Notes: generated by a model from the letters alone, not told the origin. Positions 51,104-61,164 are shown, counted from the first letter of the stretch. The stretch: DNA of 64,000 bases from Halomonas sp. McH1-25 (GCF_022348165.1 NZ_JAKRFI010000001.1:124001-188000); one strand, 5' to 3'. A program made the numbers and translations.

Positions 51104-51974
51104 CGTGATTCGGCGCCGGACACCCGGTGCACGCCTGGCTCGCTGGAGCCTCTACGCAGTGCTGATAGGCATGGCGCTGTTCTATCTGCTGCCGCTGGTG
51201 GTGATGCTGCTGACCTCGGTGAAGCCGCTCGAAGAGATTCGTGCCGGCTCGTTGCTGGCGTTGCCCCAGGCTCCCACGCTGGCCCCCTGGGTCAAGGCGT
51301 GGAGCGAAGCCTGCACCGGGATGCGCTGTGAAGGCGTGGGCGGTTACTTCTGGAATTCGTTTCGGATCGTGATTCCCGCCGTAGCGATTTCCACCTTGCT
51401 CGGGGCGCTCAATGGCTATGCGTTGACCAAGTGGCGCTTTCGAGGCGCCGATCTGATCTTCGCCCTGATGCTGTTCGGCTGCTTCATTCCGTTCCAGGTG
51501 GTTCTGCTGCCCATGGCGCGTACCCTGGGCTGGCTCGGCCTGTCCACCTCCACGGCGGGGTTGGTGCTGGTGCACGTGGTGTTCGGGATCGCTTTCACTA
51601 CGCTGTTCTTCCGCAATTTCTACGTCTCTATTCCCAACGAACTGGTATCAGCGGCGAAGCTCGACGGGGCGGGGTTCTTCCGCATTTTCTGGCGTATCCT
51701 CCTGCCGATTTCCGCGCCGATCTTCGTGGTGTCGGTCATCTGGCAGTTCACTCAGATCTGGAACGATTTCCTGTTCGGGGTGGCCTTCTCGGCCTTCGAA
51801 ACGCAACCGGTCACCGTGGCGCTGAACAATCTGGTGAACACCTCCACGGGCGTGAAGGAATATAACGTCGACATGGCGGCGGCCATGATCGCCGCATTGC
51901 CGACGCTGGTGGTGTATGTGCTGGCAGGCAAGTATTTCGTGCGCGGGCTGACGGCCGGCTCGGTAAAAGGCTGA
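51096..51974 (+). CDS. Sugar ABC transporter permease (MalG/GtsC type)
   Basis: 292 residues, six membrane segments. The EAA-type docking loop is SAAKLDGAGFFRIFWRILLP near residue 190. The segment SEACTGMRCEGVGGYFWNSF in the first periplasmic loop is typical of GtsC-like permeases. Follows the MalF-type gene with an eight-base overlap and is followed by the ATPase gene after 50 bases. Confidence 0.92.
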   Translation: MDNVIRRRTPGARLARWSLYAVLIGMALFYLLPLVVMLLTSVKPLEEIRAGSLLALPQAPTLAPWVKAWSEACTGMRCEGVGGYFWNSFRIVIPAVAISTLLGALNGYALTKWRFRGADLIFALMLFGCFIPFQVVLLPMARTLGWLGLSTSTAGLVLVHVVFGIAFTTLFFRNFYVSIPNELVSAAKLDGAGFFRIFWRILLPISAPIFVVSVIWQFTQIWNDFLFGVAFSAFETQPVTVALNNLVNTSTGVKEYNVDMAAAMIAALPTLVVYVLAGKYFVRGLTAGSVKG

Positions 51975-52024
51975 CGTGAACGTCGCCTGCGGCGACGGGA
52001 ATAACAAGAGTTGAGGTAACTGCT

Positions 52025-53146
52025 ATGTCTGCTTTGGAAATTCGCCAGGTCCGCAAGGATTTCGGGGCCACCCGCGTACTCAAGGATGTCAGCCTGTCGA
52101 TCGACTCGGGCGAGTTCCTGATCCTGGTCGGCCCTTCGGGCTGCGGCAAGTCGACGCTCATGAATGCCATTGCCGGACTGGAGCCGGTCACGGCGGGGGA
52201 GATTCTGATTGCCGGTGAGGATGTCACCTGGCGCACACCGGCCGAGCGCGACATTGCCATGGTATTTCAGTCCTACGCGCTCTACCCGAGCATGACGGTG
52301 CGCCAGAACATCGCCTTTGGGTTGGAGATGCGCAAGGTGCCCAAGGCCGAGCGCGAAGCGGCCGTGGAAAGAGTGGCCGATTTGCTGCAGATCTCGCCTC
52401 TGCTCGATCGCAAGCCCTCGCAGCTCTCCGGGGGGCAGCGACAGCGTGTGGCCATGGGGCGGGCGCTGGCACGCGAGCCGAAGATCTATCTGTTCGATGA
52501 ACCGCTTTCCAATCTGGATGCCAAGCTGCGTGTGGAGATGCGCACCGAGATCAAGAAGCTCCATCAGCGCCTGGGCACCACCATCGTCTACGTCACTCAC
52601 GATCAGATCGAAGCGATGACGCTCGCCGACCGCATTGCGGTCATGCGCGACGGGCATATCCTGCAGTTGGGCACGCCGGAGGAGGTCTACAACGATCCGG
52701 TCGATATGTTCGTGGCCGGTTTCATGGGATCGCCGTCGATGAACTTCATTCAGGCGACACTGGAAGGCGACGCAGGTGCCTATCGTCTGGCGATCGAGAC
52801 GCCGGAATCGCCGCGCCTGGTCCTGCCCTGGCCGGCAGCGCGTGAAACGCCGGCCATGGCCGATGCCGTTGGAGGACGGGCCGTGCTGGGCCTGCGCCCC
52901 GAGCATTTCAGTGAAGAGGACCTGCGCCTGGGCGACCGCGCTGAAGGTACCCTGCTAGCGGCGAAAGTCACCGTCGCCGAGCCCACAGGGGCCGATATCC
53001 TGCTTCGTCTGCCATTGGGCGATGGCGAAGTGACGGCCCGGGTCGGGCCCAAGGCATCCATCGCTGCGGGAGAGTGGATCGAGCTGCGTGTGGACATGAG
53101 CCGGGCGGTACTCTTCAGTCCGGACAGTGAGCGACGCTTGGCGTAG
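52025..53146 (+). CDS. Sugar ABC transporter ATP-binding protein (MsmK/UgpC/GtsD type)
   Basis: 373 residues. Walker A GPSGCGKST near residues 37-45, Q-loop VFQSYALYPSMTV, signature [19 protein letters not shown], Walker B YLFDEPLSNLDAK, and switch histidine YVTHDQIEAM. The C-terminal 130 residues form the TOBE-type regulatory domain usual in CUT1 importers. Completes the receptor-permease-permease-ATPase operon. Converges with the SulP gene 30 bases later. Confidence 0.93.
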   Translation: MSALEIRQVRKDFGATRVLKDVSLSIDSGEFLILVGPSGCGKSTLMNAIAGLEPVTAGEILIAGEDVTWRTPAERDIAMVFQSYALYPSMTVRQNIAFGLEMRKVPKAEREAAVERVADLLQISPLLDRKPSQLSGGQRQRVAMGRALAREPKIYLFDEPLSNLDAKLRVEMRTEIKKLHQRLGTTIVYVTHDQIEAMTLADRIAVMRDGHILQLGTPEEVYNDPVDMFVAGFMGSPSMNFIQATLEGDAGAYRLAIETPESPRLVLPWPAARETPAMADAVGGRAVLGLRPEHFSEEDLRLGDRAEGTLLAAKVTVAEPTGADILLRLPLGDGEVTARVGPKASIAAGEWIELRVDMSRAVLFSPDSERRLA

Positions 53147-53176
53147 CGCTCGCTGCAACTGGCGGGCAATCGAGAG

Positions 53177-54937
53177 TCAGGGTTTGGTCGTTACATCACC
53201 GAGCGGCGCCTCTGCGTTGTGGGCGGTGGGCTGGTGACCCTGTTGCAGTTCGCTCCAGGCCGTATAGGTGCTGAGAAACACCCGTCCGGTCAGATGCTCC
53301 AGGAAGTCCGAGTACCTGAGTCGATCCATCACCGGCCCCTTGACCTCGGCCAGGTGCAGGGTGACCTGGGAGTCCTTGAGGCGCAGATTGATGGCTTCGA
53401 GGCTTTCCAGCGCCGAGGCATCGATCAGGTTGACCGCCGAGCAGATCAGCACCATGTGTTCGAGCTCGGGATGCTCGGCCACTAGGCCGTACACGGTATC
53501 TTCCAGGTAACGTGCGTTGGCGAAGTACAGACTTTCATCGATGCGTAACAGGGCGACTCGTTCGCTGCTTTCGACCTGGTGACGATGAATGTTGCGAAAG
53601 TGTTCGGTGCCCGGAATACGCCCGACCAGGGCACTGTGAGGGCGGCTGGTACGGTAGAGGTACAAGCCGATGGACAGCCCGACGCCGGCAATGACACCCG
53701 CTTCCACGCCTTGTACGAGGGTCAGGACGATGGTCGCCAGCATGGCGGCGGCGTCGCCGTGAGAATAGCGCCACGTCCGCCGCAGCGTGCGTGTGTCGAT
53801 CAGCGTCAAGGCCGAGACGATGATGATCGCTGCCAGCGTGGCGATGGGCAGGAAATATATCAGCGGTGTCAAAAAGAGCGTGACGAAGGCCACCCCGACT
53901 GCGGCGAAGGCGCCGGCGGCTGGGGTTTGCGCGCCTGCATCGAAGTTGACCACCGTACGCGACAGGCTGCCTATCACTGGCAGACCGGATGACACGGCCG
54001 AGGCGATGTTCGCTGTGCCCAGGCCAATCAGTTCCTGATCGGGAGAGATCCGTTGTCTGCGCCTGGCGGCCAGCATCTGTGCGAGGGCGACCGACTCGAT
54101 GAAGCCGACGATGCCGATCAGCAGCGCCGGCACGAGCAGGTCGCGCCACACGCCGAGGTCGGATGAAGGAATGCCGAGCGGTGGCAAGTGGCCCGGGACG
54201 TCGCCGACCACGTCGACGCCCCTGGACGGTAGATCCGCAGCCCAACAGACCGCCGTCGTCAAAGCGACCACGAACAGCGGTCCCAGTTTGACCAGGAAGC
54301 TGGCGTGGCGGGCATTCATGCCCCAGGCCTTGAGTCGCGGCCGTGCGCGACGAAACAGTTGCAGCAGCGCCACCGATGCCAGCCCTATCGCCAGGGTGGG
54401 CCAGTGAATCGCGTCGAGATTCGCCAGTAGGTTGCTCGCTTGGGTGACAAGCGTGAATCCCGAGGCTTCGATGCCTGCCAATCCCGCCAACTGGCTTGCC
54501 GCGATCAATATCCCCGAGGCGCTAAGCAGTCCCGACACGACCGGATGGCTGAGAAAATTGGCGAAGAATCCCAGGCGAAACAGTCCCATCAACGTCAGGA
54601 TGATGCCGGTAAGAAAGGCGAGGGTAATGGCGGCTTCGAGGTAGGCGGCGCTGCCCGGCGTCGCAACTTCGACCAGGGCGGCACCGGTCATCAACGACAC
54701 CAGGGCCATGGGGCCAATGGCCAGGGTCCGGCTCGTGCCGAACACGGCGTAGGCGAACAAGGGAAGGATGCTGGCGTAAAGTCCGACAATGGCTGGCAGG
54801 CCCGCTAACAGGGCATAGGCCAGAGCCTGGGGAATAACCATCAAAGTGACGATGAGCGCAGCGACCATGTCGCTGCTCAGCGTCTGACGATCGTAGCGGG
54901 GAAGCCATTCGACAATGGGGAAGTAGCGCTTCAGCAT
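53177..54937 (-). CDS. SulP-family inorganic anion transporter
   Basis: 586 residues. A membrane domain of about 12-14 segments covers residues 20-415, starting DMVAALIVTLMVIPQALAYA and including the SulP signatures GLYASILPLFAYAVFGTSR and GLGTANIASAVSSGLPVIGS. The C-terminal STAS domain (about 435-560) contains VALLRIDESLYFANARYLED and LICSAVNLIDASALESLE. Imports sulfate, bicarbonate or a similar anion. An extended -10 (TGTTATAAT, minus strand) is at 54973-54981. Confidence 0.92.
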   Translation of the reverse strand: MLKRYFPIVEWLPRYDRQTLSSDMVAALIVTLMVIPQALAYALLAGLPAIVGLYASILPLFAYAVFGTSRTLAIGPMALVSLMTGAALVEVATPGSAAYLEAAITLAFLTGIILTLMGLFRLGFFANFLSHPVVSGLLSASGILIAASQLAGLAGIEASGFTLVTQASNLLANLDAIHWPTLAIGLASVALLQLFRRARPRLKAWGMNARHASFLVKLGPLFVVALTTAVCWAADLPSRGVDVVGDVPGHLPPLGIPSSDLGVWRDLLVPALLIGIVGFIESVALAQMLAARRRQRISPDQELIGLGTANIASAVSSGLPVIGSLSRTVVNFDAGAQTPAAGAFAAVGVAFVTLFLTPLIYFLPIATLAAIIIVSALTLIDTRTLRRTWRYSHGDAAAMLATIVLTLVQGVEAGVIAGVGLSIGLYLYRTSRPHSALVGRIPGTEHFRNIHRHQVESSERVALLRIDESLYFANARYLEDTVYGLVAEHPELEHMVLICSAVNLIDASALESLEAINLRLKDSQVTLHLAEVKGPVMDRLRYSDFLEHLTGRVFLSTYTAWSELQQGHQPTAHNAEAPLGDVTTKP

Positions 54938-55266
54938 CCTGCTCTCACACGACGGGGTAAATAAAGCATAAGATTATAACATTTCAGCTTACCCGCGTCG
55001 TCCAAGCGGCAGGCAATGGCCTTGCCAACATCCGGTATCGCTAACCGGCGGGCTGCCATAGTCCGGGCAACTTTCGAATAACTCCTGCGTTTGCTGTCAT
55101 CATCCTCAAGAATTCCTGCTACCTGCCGTTAATTTCGGTAACATTCTGTTCCATGATTATCAAGCCGATGCTCGCCGGATACGGCGACATAAGAATAAGG
55201 GGACGCAAGCCTGGCTTGCCGGTCCCAAGTGGCCGTCATCGGCGTTACGCAGGGGAGAACACAAGC
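54938..55266. other. Divergent intergenic region between sulP and the 55267 gene
   Basis: No gene is visible. It holds the sulP promoter (54973-54981) and the upstream part of the next gene. The downstream frame is open to 55153 but that stretch (Arg/Gly/Pro-rich) does not look like real protein. Confidence 0.45.
54973..54981 (-). promoter_or_regulatory. Extended -10 promoter of the sulP gene
   Basis: TGTTATAAT on the minus strand fits the TGn-TATAAT extended -10, about 36 bases before the sulP ATG. No good -35 is seen, as expected of extended -10 promoters. Confidence 0.55.
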
Positions 55267-56295
55267 ATGCACAAAGGGACATCGAAGCCCTTGGTCTTGC
55301 TGCAGGAGCCATTTTTGGGTCAGGCAGTGGGCGACGTGCTGGCGATCGGTGCGCTGATGACCGAGGTCGAGCAGGCCAGTGTGGCGATGGCAGCACCGCT
55401 GTTGCGACTATGCAACGGCATCGACAATGAGCAGGAGATTTCGTTGAGTGCCACGAGCCTCGCCTGGCGCATGCGGGGGCCACTCAATGTGCTGCACAAT
55501 TGGGCGTTGGCCGGCGATCTCAGCGTGCTGCCGCGGCCCGAGTCGGTCTCGTTGGAAGACTTCATCCATTTCGTGGCCATGGCACGCAGCTTGGCCGAGA
55601 CGCAGGGCTTGCCCATCCCGGCTCGTTTGCTACATCTTCTGGGGCTGGCCATGGTGCGGGCACGACTGGAGCGCCATGTCGGGCTAACGCCCACCGTCGA
55701 CCTTCCGACGTTGCACGCTACCGTAGGGTTGAGTGTCATCGAGATTGCCGCCGTGTGTGGACTCAAGCTGACGACGGTGAGAAATGCCGTATCCCGTCGC
55801 GAGATGGTGCATACCCGGGAAGAGGGGGTGCCGCTGGACGAAGCGCTCGACTGGATGGTTCAGCGCAGCGGCTTCCTGTACTCGCACACCAATGCCGTAT
55901 GCCGGGATCGGCGAATCAACGGCCGCCTGGCGGCGGATTGGCTCGAGAAGTGCCCTGACGTGGTCGCCGAGCGCTACGTGAGCCGATTGCGGCTCTCGCT
56001 GTGGCGCCTGCCAAGCAACGGTCGACGCATCGCACTCAATGCCGAAGGGGTGCGCAATTGCGTGATGCTGCTTCCCGGAATCGAGATCGAAAGCCTGCAT
56101 GGGCTGGGCCTCGAGCGACTGGAAGACCGCAGCGACGATCCGGCGGCCGAGATGCATCGCGAGGCGTTGTTGCTCGCTCCCGACGAGTCGCTGTGGCAAT
56201 GTCAGGCGCCCAACCTGCGTGTCCTGGCTTCATTGATCGAGCGACTGGCATGCGTTAAAGCGGTCGAGGCTACGATCGATGCATGCGGCAGTTGA
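55267..56295 (+). CDS. Hypothetical protein with possible HTH segment
   Basis: 342 residues from ATG 55267, with AGGGGAGA upstream. No known family recognised. Mostly helical with no signal peptide or membrane segment. Residues about 155-190 contain LSVIEIAAVCGLKLTTVRNA followed by VSRREM, which reads like a helix-turn-helix; the C-terminal half has GIEIESLHGLGLERLED. Could be a regulator, but the family is uncertain. Codon use matches its neighbours. It precedes a convergent rarD gene by 14 bases. Confidence 0.7.
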   Translation: MHKGTSKPLVLLQEPFLGQAVGDVLAIGALMTEVEQASVAMAAPLLRLCNGIDNEQEISLSATSLAWRMRGPLNVLHNWALAGDLSVLPRPESVSLEDFIHFVAMARSLAETQGLPIPARLLHLLGLAMVRARLERHVGLTPTVDLPTLHATVGLSVIEIAAVCGLKLTTVRNAVSRREMVHTREEGVPLDEALDWMVQRSGFLYSHTNAVCRDRRINGRLAADWLEKCPDVVAERYVSRLRLSLWRLPSNGRRIALNAEGVRNCVMLLPGIEIESLHGLGLERLEDRSDDPAAEMHREALLLAPDESLWQCQAPNLRVLASLIERLACVKAVEATIDACGS

Positions 56296-56309
56296 TGCGA
56301 TGCATGAGG

Positions 56310-57230
56310 TCAGGCGGATTCCGGCACCGATCTCTTGCGGGGCCGGCTTTGCCAGGCCGAGTAGGAATACAGCGCCAGGCCGATCCAGATCAACAGGAAA
56401 GACGCGAGCTGTGTCGGGGCCAGAGGCTCGCGAAAGACCAGTAGCGCAATGAAAAACTGCAGGGTCGGGTTGATGTACATGAGGAAACCGACCGTGGCGA
56501 GTCGCAGGCGGCGTGCTGCACCGGCAAAGGCCATCAAGGGCAGGGCGGTGATGATGCCGCTGGAAATCAGCAATAGTGTGGCTTGACCGTCACCGGCGAA
56601 AAAGTGGGAGCCGCCAACCGCACTCAACCAGACAATGGCCACCAAGCCAAGCGGCAGCAACAGCAGCGTTTCGACGAACAGGCCTGACAGGCCATCCAGT
56701 GGTATCTGTTTGCGCAGCAGTCCGTAGGTGCCGAACGAGATTGCCAGCGTCAAGGTGATCCATGGCAGTTCCCCCAGCAGTATCAATTGAATGGCGATGG
56801 CCACCGTGGCCAGCCCGACAGCGATACCCTGCAGCCTTTCCATACGCTCCTTGAGCACGATCATGCCGAGCAGCACGTTGACCAGCGGCGTCAGAAAATA
56901 GCCCAGGCTGGCCTGGAAGACATGACGTGTTTCGACGGCATAGATATAGATTCCCCAATTGAGCCCAATGAGTAATGCGCAAGCGAGAACGCGACCCAGT
57001 CGGCGTGGCTGGGCTAGTGCGGCACTCACCGGTGTCCAGCGGCGCAGCACGCTGATCAGGCCCGCCAGAAAGACACATGACCAGAGAATGCGGTGAATCA
57101 ATACCTCCCAGGCGGGGATACCCTCGAACAGGGCGAAGAACAGCGGGAAACAGCCCCACATCACGTAAGCGGTGAGCCCGAAGATAACCCCTTGAGTGGC
57201 TTGCTTATCCGCTGATGCAGGTGAGGCCAT
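56310..57230 (-). CDS. rarD: EamA-family transporter RarD
   Basis: 306 residues, ten membrane segments in two EamA repeats. The start GVIFGLTAYVMWGCFPLFFA and the middle WEVLIHRILWSCVFL are characteristic of RarD (chloramphenicol-sensitive protein type), as are NWGIYIYAVETRHVFQASLG and YFLTPLVNVLLGMIVLKERM. Inner-membrane metabolite exporter of unknown substrate. Followed on the opposite strand by the nitrilase gene. Confidence 0.9.
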   Translation of the reverse strand: MASPASADKQATQGVIFGLTAYVMWGCFPLFFALFEGIPAWEVLIHRILWSCVFLAGLISVLRRWTPVSAALAQPRRLGRVLACALLIGLNWGIYIYAVETRHVFQASLGYFLTPLVNVLLGMIVLKERMERLQGIAVGLATVAIAIQLILLGELPWITLTLAISFGTYGLLRKQIPLDGLSGLFVETLLLLPLGLVAIVWLSAVGGSHFFAGDGQATLLLISSGIITALPLMAFAGAARRLRLATVGFLMYINPTLQFFIALLVFREPLAPTQLASFLLIWIGLALYSYSAWQSRPRKRSVPESA

Positions 57231-57359
57231 GGCGTCTTCCTTGATGAGTAGGAGGCTAATGTAACATCATTTCCCTAGTCGGGCTGCAGGGAGGGCTCGC
57301 CATCGGTTAGTCTTCGGTAATGCCAAATTAACCGTGGCAGGCCACGGCAAGGAGAGGAA

Positions 57360-58163
57360 ATGAGCAAGTTGCGCGTCACCCTGGTGCAGCCAGACCTGCA
57401 CTGGGAAGATCCCGCGACCAACTGTCGTCAGCTCGAGGCTCAGTTGGGAGACACGGACGGCAACGAGACCGACCTGATCGTATTGCCCGAGATGTTCGCT
57501 ACCGGGTTCACCATGAATTCCCGCGAAATGGCCGAACCCATGGCGCATAGCCAGAGCGTGGCATGGCTGCGCGATCAGGCCGCACAGCGTCAATGCGTCG
57601 TCACGGGTAGTGTGGCGGTGCTCGATGACGGCGAGTACTACAACCGGATGATCTGGGCGACGCCGGATGGCCAGGTGACTCACTACGACAAGCGGCATCT
57701 GTTCCGCATGGCCGGCGAGCACGAGCGTTACGGGATGGGCAACCAGCGGATGATCGTCGAACTCAAGGGTTTCCGCCTGCTGCTCTCCGTCTGCTACGAC
57801 CTGCGTTTTCCGGTGTGGCTACGCCAGCAGCCAGGGGAAGGCGAGCATTTCGAATACGATGCCTTGCTGTGTGTCGCCAACTGGCCAGCTCCGCGACGCC
57901 AGCCCTGGCGGACTCTGTTGCAAGCGCGTGCCGTAGAGAACCTGTGCTACGTGGTGGGCGTCAATCGGGTTGGCGAGGATGCCAAGGGGCTGGCCTATGC
58001 CGGCGATTCGATGCTGGTCGACTACAAGGGCGAGGCGCTGATCGACGAGCCACGCGATACCACGTTCATGCGAACCGGCGAACTCGACCTCGATGCCTTG
58101 GCCCGCTTCCGGGAAAAATTCCCCGCCTGGATGGATGCCGATCGCTTTACGGTGGAACGCTAA
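57360..58163 (+). CDS. Nitrilase-superfamily amidase (YafV/omega-amidase type)
   Basis: 267 residues. The catalytic triad is clear: Glu in VLPEMFATGF, Lys in YDKRHLFRM, and Cys in LLSVCYDLRFPVWLR. Other segments (WRTLLQARAVENLCYVVGVN, DSMLVDYKGEAL) match E. coli YafV and mammalian Nit2. Such omega-amidases hydrolyse alpha-ketoglutaramate or alpha-ketosuccinamate to the keto acid and ammonia. AAGGAGAGG precedes ATG 57360. Its TAA overlaps the ATG of rsuA (TAATG), so the two are coupled. Confidence 0.92.
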   Translation: MSKLRVTLVQPDLHWEDPATNCRQLEAQLGDTDGNETDLIVLPEMFATGFTMNSREMAEPMAHSQSVAWLRDQAAQRQCVVTGSVAVLDDGEYYNRMIWATPDGQVTHYDKRHLFRMAGEHERYGMGNQRMIVELKGFRLLLSVCYDLRFPVWLRQQPGEGEHFEYDALLCVANWPAPRRQPWRTLLQARAVENLCYVVGVNRVGEDAKGLAYAGDSMLVDYKGEALIDEPRDTTFMRTGELDLDALARFREKFPAWMDADRFTVER

Positions 58164-58864
58164 TGCGCCTGGACAAGTTTCTCAGCGAGACGACGGATCT
58201 GACACGCAGTTTGGCCAAGAAGGCACTGCATCGCGAAGAGGTCACCGTCGATGGCGAGGTCGTGAAGAATGCAGCCACTCACGTCGAGGCGACCCAAGAC
58301 GTTCGTTGGCTTGGCGAGCGACTCGAGCTGGTCGGCTTTCGTTACCTGATGATGAATAAGCCCCTTGGCGTGGAGTGCACGACGCGCCCGGGCCGTTATC
58401 CGACTGTCCTCGAACTGATCGATCTTCCCAAGGTGGAGCGCCTGCATCCGGTAGGGCGGTTGGATGTGGATACGACAGGATTGGTACTGCTGACTGACGA
58501 CGGCAAGTGGTCGCACCGCGTTACATCGCCTCGAGCCAAGTGCGATAAGGTCTATCGGGCGACGTTGGCCGAGCCACTGCAGGGCGATGCAGCCGAGCAC
58601 GCCGTGAATGCCTTTGCACAAGGCATCTTGCTGGATGGCGAAGAGAAGCCGACACAGCCGGCGACCTTGGACATTCTTGGCTCCACCGAAGTCCGTGTCA
58701 CCATCACCGAAGGCAAGTACCATCAGGTCCGGCGGATGTTTGCAGCCATCGGTAACCGGGTCGAAAGCCTGAACCGGGAATCGATCGGCCCGTTGATTCT
58801 GGACAAGGAACTCGAACCTGGCGAATGTCGGCTGTTGAAGCAGGAAGAAATCGACGCCTTTTAA
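58163..58864 (+). CDS. rsuA: 16S rRNA pseudouridine(516) synthase
   Basis: 233 residues, the usual RsuA length. An N-terminal S4-type RNA-binding domain (MRLDKFLSETTDLTRSLAKK) is followed by the synthase domain with catalytic Asp in VGRLDVDTTGLVLLTDDG and the C-terminal ITEGKYHQVRRMFAAIGN. Modifies U516 of 16S rRNA. The start overlaps the stop of the amidase gene (TAATG). RluB/RluE-type enzymes are close relatives, but size and N-terminus favour RsuA. Confidence 0.92.
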   Translation: MRLDKFLSETTDLTRSLAKKALHREEVTVDGEVVKNAATHVEATQDVRWLGERLELVGFRYLMMNKPLGVECTTRPGRYPTVLELIDLPKVERLHPVGRLDVDTTGLVLLTDDGKWSHRVTSPRAKCDKVYRATLAEPLQGDAAEHAVNAFAQGILLDGEEKPTQPATLDILGSTEVRVTITEGKYHQVRRMFAAIGNRVESLNRESIGPLILDKELEPGECRLLKQEEIDAF

Positions 58865-58930
58865 ACTTTATACCGTTATCTTTATTTAAAAAAAATAGGA
58901 ATTAAAACTTAGGAACTCAAGGAGGAGGAG

Positions 58931-59581
58931 ATGGCTGGCAAACGAACGGACCGAATCGTCACTCTGTTGCTCGATAAGCATGGCCGTACCTTTGCCGATG
59001 AGCTCGGAGTGAACCCCAAACGGAATACTCCCTCTCCTTTGTTTCAACTGCTCTGTCTGGCATTGCTTAGCAGTGCCAGATTAGGCGCCGGCAAGGCAAT
59101 GCAGGCCAGCAAGGCGCTAGCTCGAGCGGGATGGAAAACGCCACAGGGAATGGCCAATACCCGATGGGAACAGCGCGTCGACGTACTGAACAAGAATGGC
59201 TACGCCCGGTACGATGAAAAGACAGCTAGTCAGCTCGCTGACATGGTCGGACATCTCCAGGCGAAATATGCCGGTGATTTACGCAAGCTCCGCGCCGAAG
59301 CGGATGGCGATCCCAACAAGGCACGTCGGTTGCTCAAGGAGTTCAAGGGAATCGGCGATGTAGGCGCCGATATTTTCCTGCGTGAAGTCCAGGTGGCCTG
59401 GGAAGAATACCAACCCTTTGCGGACAAGCTGGCTCTCAAGGCCGCCAGTCGGCTGGGATTGGGCAACGATGCCGCCAGTCTGGCGCAACATGTTTCGCAG
59501 GAGCGTTTTCCCCTGCTGGTCGCCGCCCTGGTGCGTAGCCAACTGGCCAAGGATCACGAAGAAATCCTGGCTCAAAGCTAG
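58931..59581 (+). CDS. Endonuclease-III-like HhH-GPD protein without iron-sulfur cluster
   Basis: 216 residues. The helix-hairpin-helix is LKEFKGIGDVGADIFLREVQ (about residues 136-155), followed by the GPD-type aspartate in YQPFADKLALKAASRLG. The C-terminal Cys quartet of Nth/MutY is absent, and the catalytic Lys position of Nth is not obvious; LLSSARLGAGKAMQASKAL resembles the corresponding Nth helix. It may be a DNA glycosylase of the HhH superfamily with reduced or altered activity. GGAGGAGG precedes ATG 58931. It overlaps convergently with yejF by four bases. Confidence 0.8.
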   Translation: MAGKRTDRIVTLLLDKHGRTFADELGVNPKRNTPSPLFQLLCLALLSSARLGAGKAMQASKALARAGWKTPQGMANTRWEQRVDVLNKNGYARYDEKTASQLADMVGHLQAKYAGDLRKLRAEADGDPNKARRLLKEFKGIGDVGADIFLREVQVAWEEYQPFADKLALKAASRLGLGNDAASLAQHVSQERFPLLVAALVRSQLAKDHEEILAQS

Positions 59582-61164
59582 CCATTCAATCCAGCGGCAT
59601 CGACCAAGGCCCGGGTATACTCGCTACGCGGGGCATGCAGGACCTGCTCGCAGTCGCCCTGTTCGACAACGGCGCCGTCCTTGAGAACGATGATGCGATG
59701 CGCCATGGCACGGACCACCGCCAAATCATGGCTGATGAACAGGTAGCTCAATCCCCGCCGAGCTTGAACGTCACGCAGCAGCTCGACGAGTTGCTTCTGC
59801 ACGGTACGATCAAGGGCGGAGGTGGGCTCGTCGAGAACGAGCAATTGCGGCTCGAGTATCAGTGCGCGAGCGACGGCGATACGTTGACGCTGGCCGCCCG
59901 AGAACTCATGCGGATAGCGAGCGGTACAATCGGCCGGCAAACCGACTTCCTGAAGCGCTTTCGCGACGCGCCGGCCGACTTCCCCGGCGTCGAGTTCAGG
60001 CTGATGAAAACGCAGCCCCTCGCTGACGATATCGGCAACGGGCATACGTGGCGACAACGAGCCGAACGGATCCTGGAACACGACCTGAAAATCACCCCGC
60101 TTCTTGCGAAGTGCATTGCCCGCGAGGTCGTCGATACGCGTTCCATCGAAAACGATTTCACCCGATGAACCTGTCAAACGTAGCAGCGCCATGGCCAGCG
60201 TCGTCTTGCCGGAGCCGGACTCGCCGACGATGCCGAGGGTTTCGCCGCAATGTAATTGCAGGTCCATCGGCTGTACTGCCACGAACGGAGGGCGGCGTCG
60301 GGAAAACAGCCGCTTCGGCCGCTCATAAGCGACCTTGAGCTGCCTGGCTTCCAGCAGAGGGGGCGCGTTGACGGGAAAGTCGCTCGGACGACCTTGCGGT
60401 TCGGCATCCAGCAACGTACGCGTATACGCACTCCTGGGACGTTGGAAGACGTCGCTGACCGGCCCGGTTTCCTGTTCCCGGCCACGGTAGAGGACGCAGA
60501 CACGGTCGGCATGGCGGCGCACGAGATTGAGATCATGGGTAATGAACAACATGGCCATGCCATGCGTTTCGCGCAGCTCGGCGAGTAGTGCCAGGATGTC
60601 CTGCTGCACCGTCACATCCAGTGCCGTTGTCGGCTCGTCGGCAATCAATAGCCTGGGGCTGTTGGCAATGGCCATGGCAATCATGACGCGCTGACGTTGC
60701 CCGCCGGAGAGTTGATGCGGCCAGGCATCGAGTAGTTCGTCCGGCCTCGGCAGTTTCACCTGCACGAGCAACTCTCGGACGCGTTCACGTGCGGCGCGTC
60801 CGCTCAGCCCCTGATGAAGCCGCAGCGTTTCACCGATCTGCTTGACAATGGTATGTAACGGGTTGAGTGAGGTCATTGGCTCCTGAAAAATGAAGCCGAC
60901 CTGGTTGCCGCGAACGCCTTGCCAGTCCCGTGCAGTCAACCTCGACAGATCCACGTCGGAAAGCCGGCGCTCTCCGATCACGCTGGCACTCTCCGGCAAC
61001 AATCCCATGGCGCCCAAGGCACTGACCGACTTGCCGGAACCGGATTCCCCGACCAGTGCAAGGGTTTCGCCGCGACGAATCTCGAGGGACAGGTTGTCGA
61101 CCACGGTCGTGTTGCCGAAGGCAATGCTGAAACGGTGCAGGGAAAATACGCTATCAGCGCTCAT
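59578..61164 (-). CDS. yejF: Peptide ABC transporter ATP-binding protein, double-domain (YejF)
   Basis: 528 residues with two ABC cassettes in tandem. First: Walker [16 protein letters not shown], signature [16 protein letters not shown], Walker [13 protein letters not shown]. Second: [35 protein letters not shown] and [12 protein letters not shown]. This layout is that of YejF, the ATPase of the YejABEF importer for peptides and microcin C. It overlaps the yejE stop by 11 bases. Confidence 0.94.
   Translation of the reverse strand: MSADSVFSLHRFSIAFGNTTVVDNLSLEIRRGETLALVGESGSGKSVSALGAMGLLPESASVIGERRLSDVDLSRLTARDWQGVRGNQVGFIFQEPMTSLNPLHTIVKQIGETLRLHQGLSGRAARERVRELLVQVKLPRPDELLDAWPHQLSGGQRQRVMIAMAIANSPRLLIADEPTTALDVTVQQDILALLAELRETHGMAMLFITHDLNLVRRHADRVCVLYRGREQETGPVSDVFQRPRSAYTRTLLDAEPQGRPSDFPVNAPPLLEARQLKVAYERPKRLFSRRRPPFVAVQPMDLQLHCGETLGIVGESGSGKTTLAMALLRLTGSSGEIVFDGTRIDDLAGNALRKKRGDFQVVFQDPFGSLSPRMPVADIVSEGLRFHQPELDAGEVGRRVAKALQEVGLPADCTARYPHEFSGGQRQRIAVARALILEPQLLVLDEPTSALDRTVQKQLVELLRDVQARRGLSYLFISHDLAVVRAMAHRIIVLKDGAVVEQGDCEQVLHAPRSEYTRALVDAAGLNG

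Noticed and set aside
51752-52906. Open frame of 384 codons opposite the ABC ATPase
   Set aside because: Antisense of a protein with Walker A, signature and Walker B motifs.
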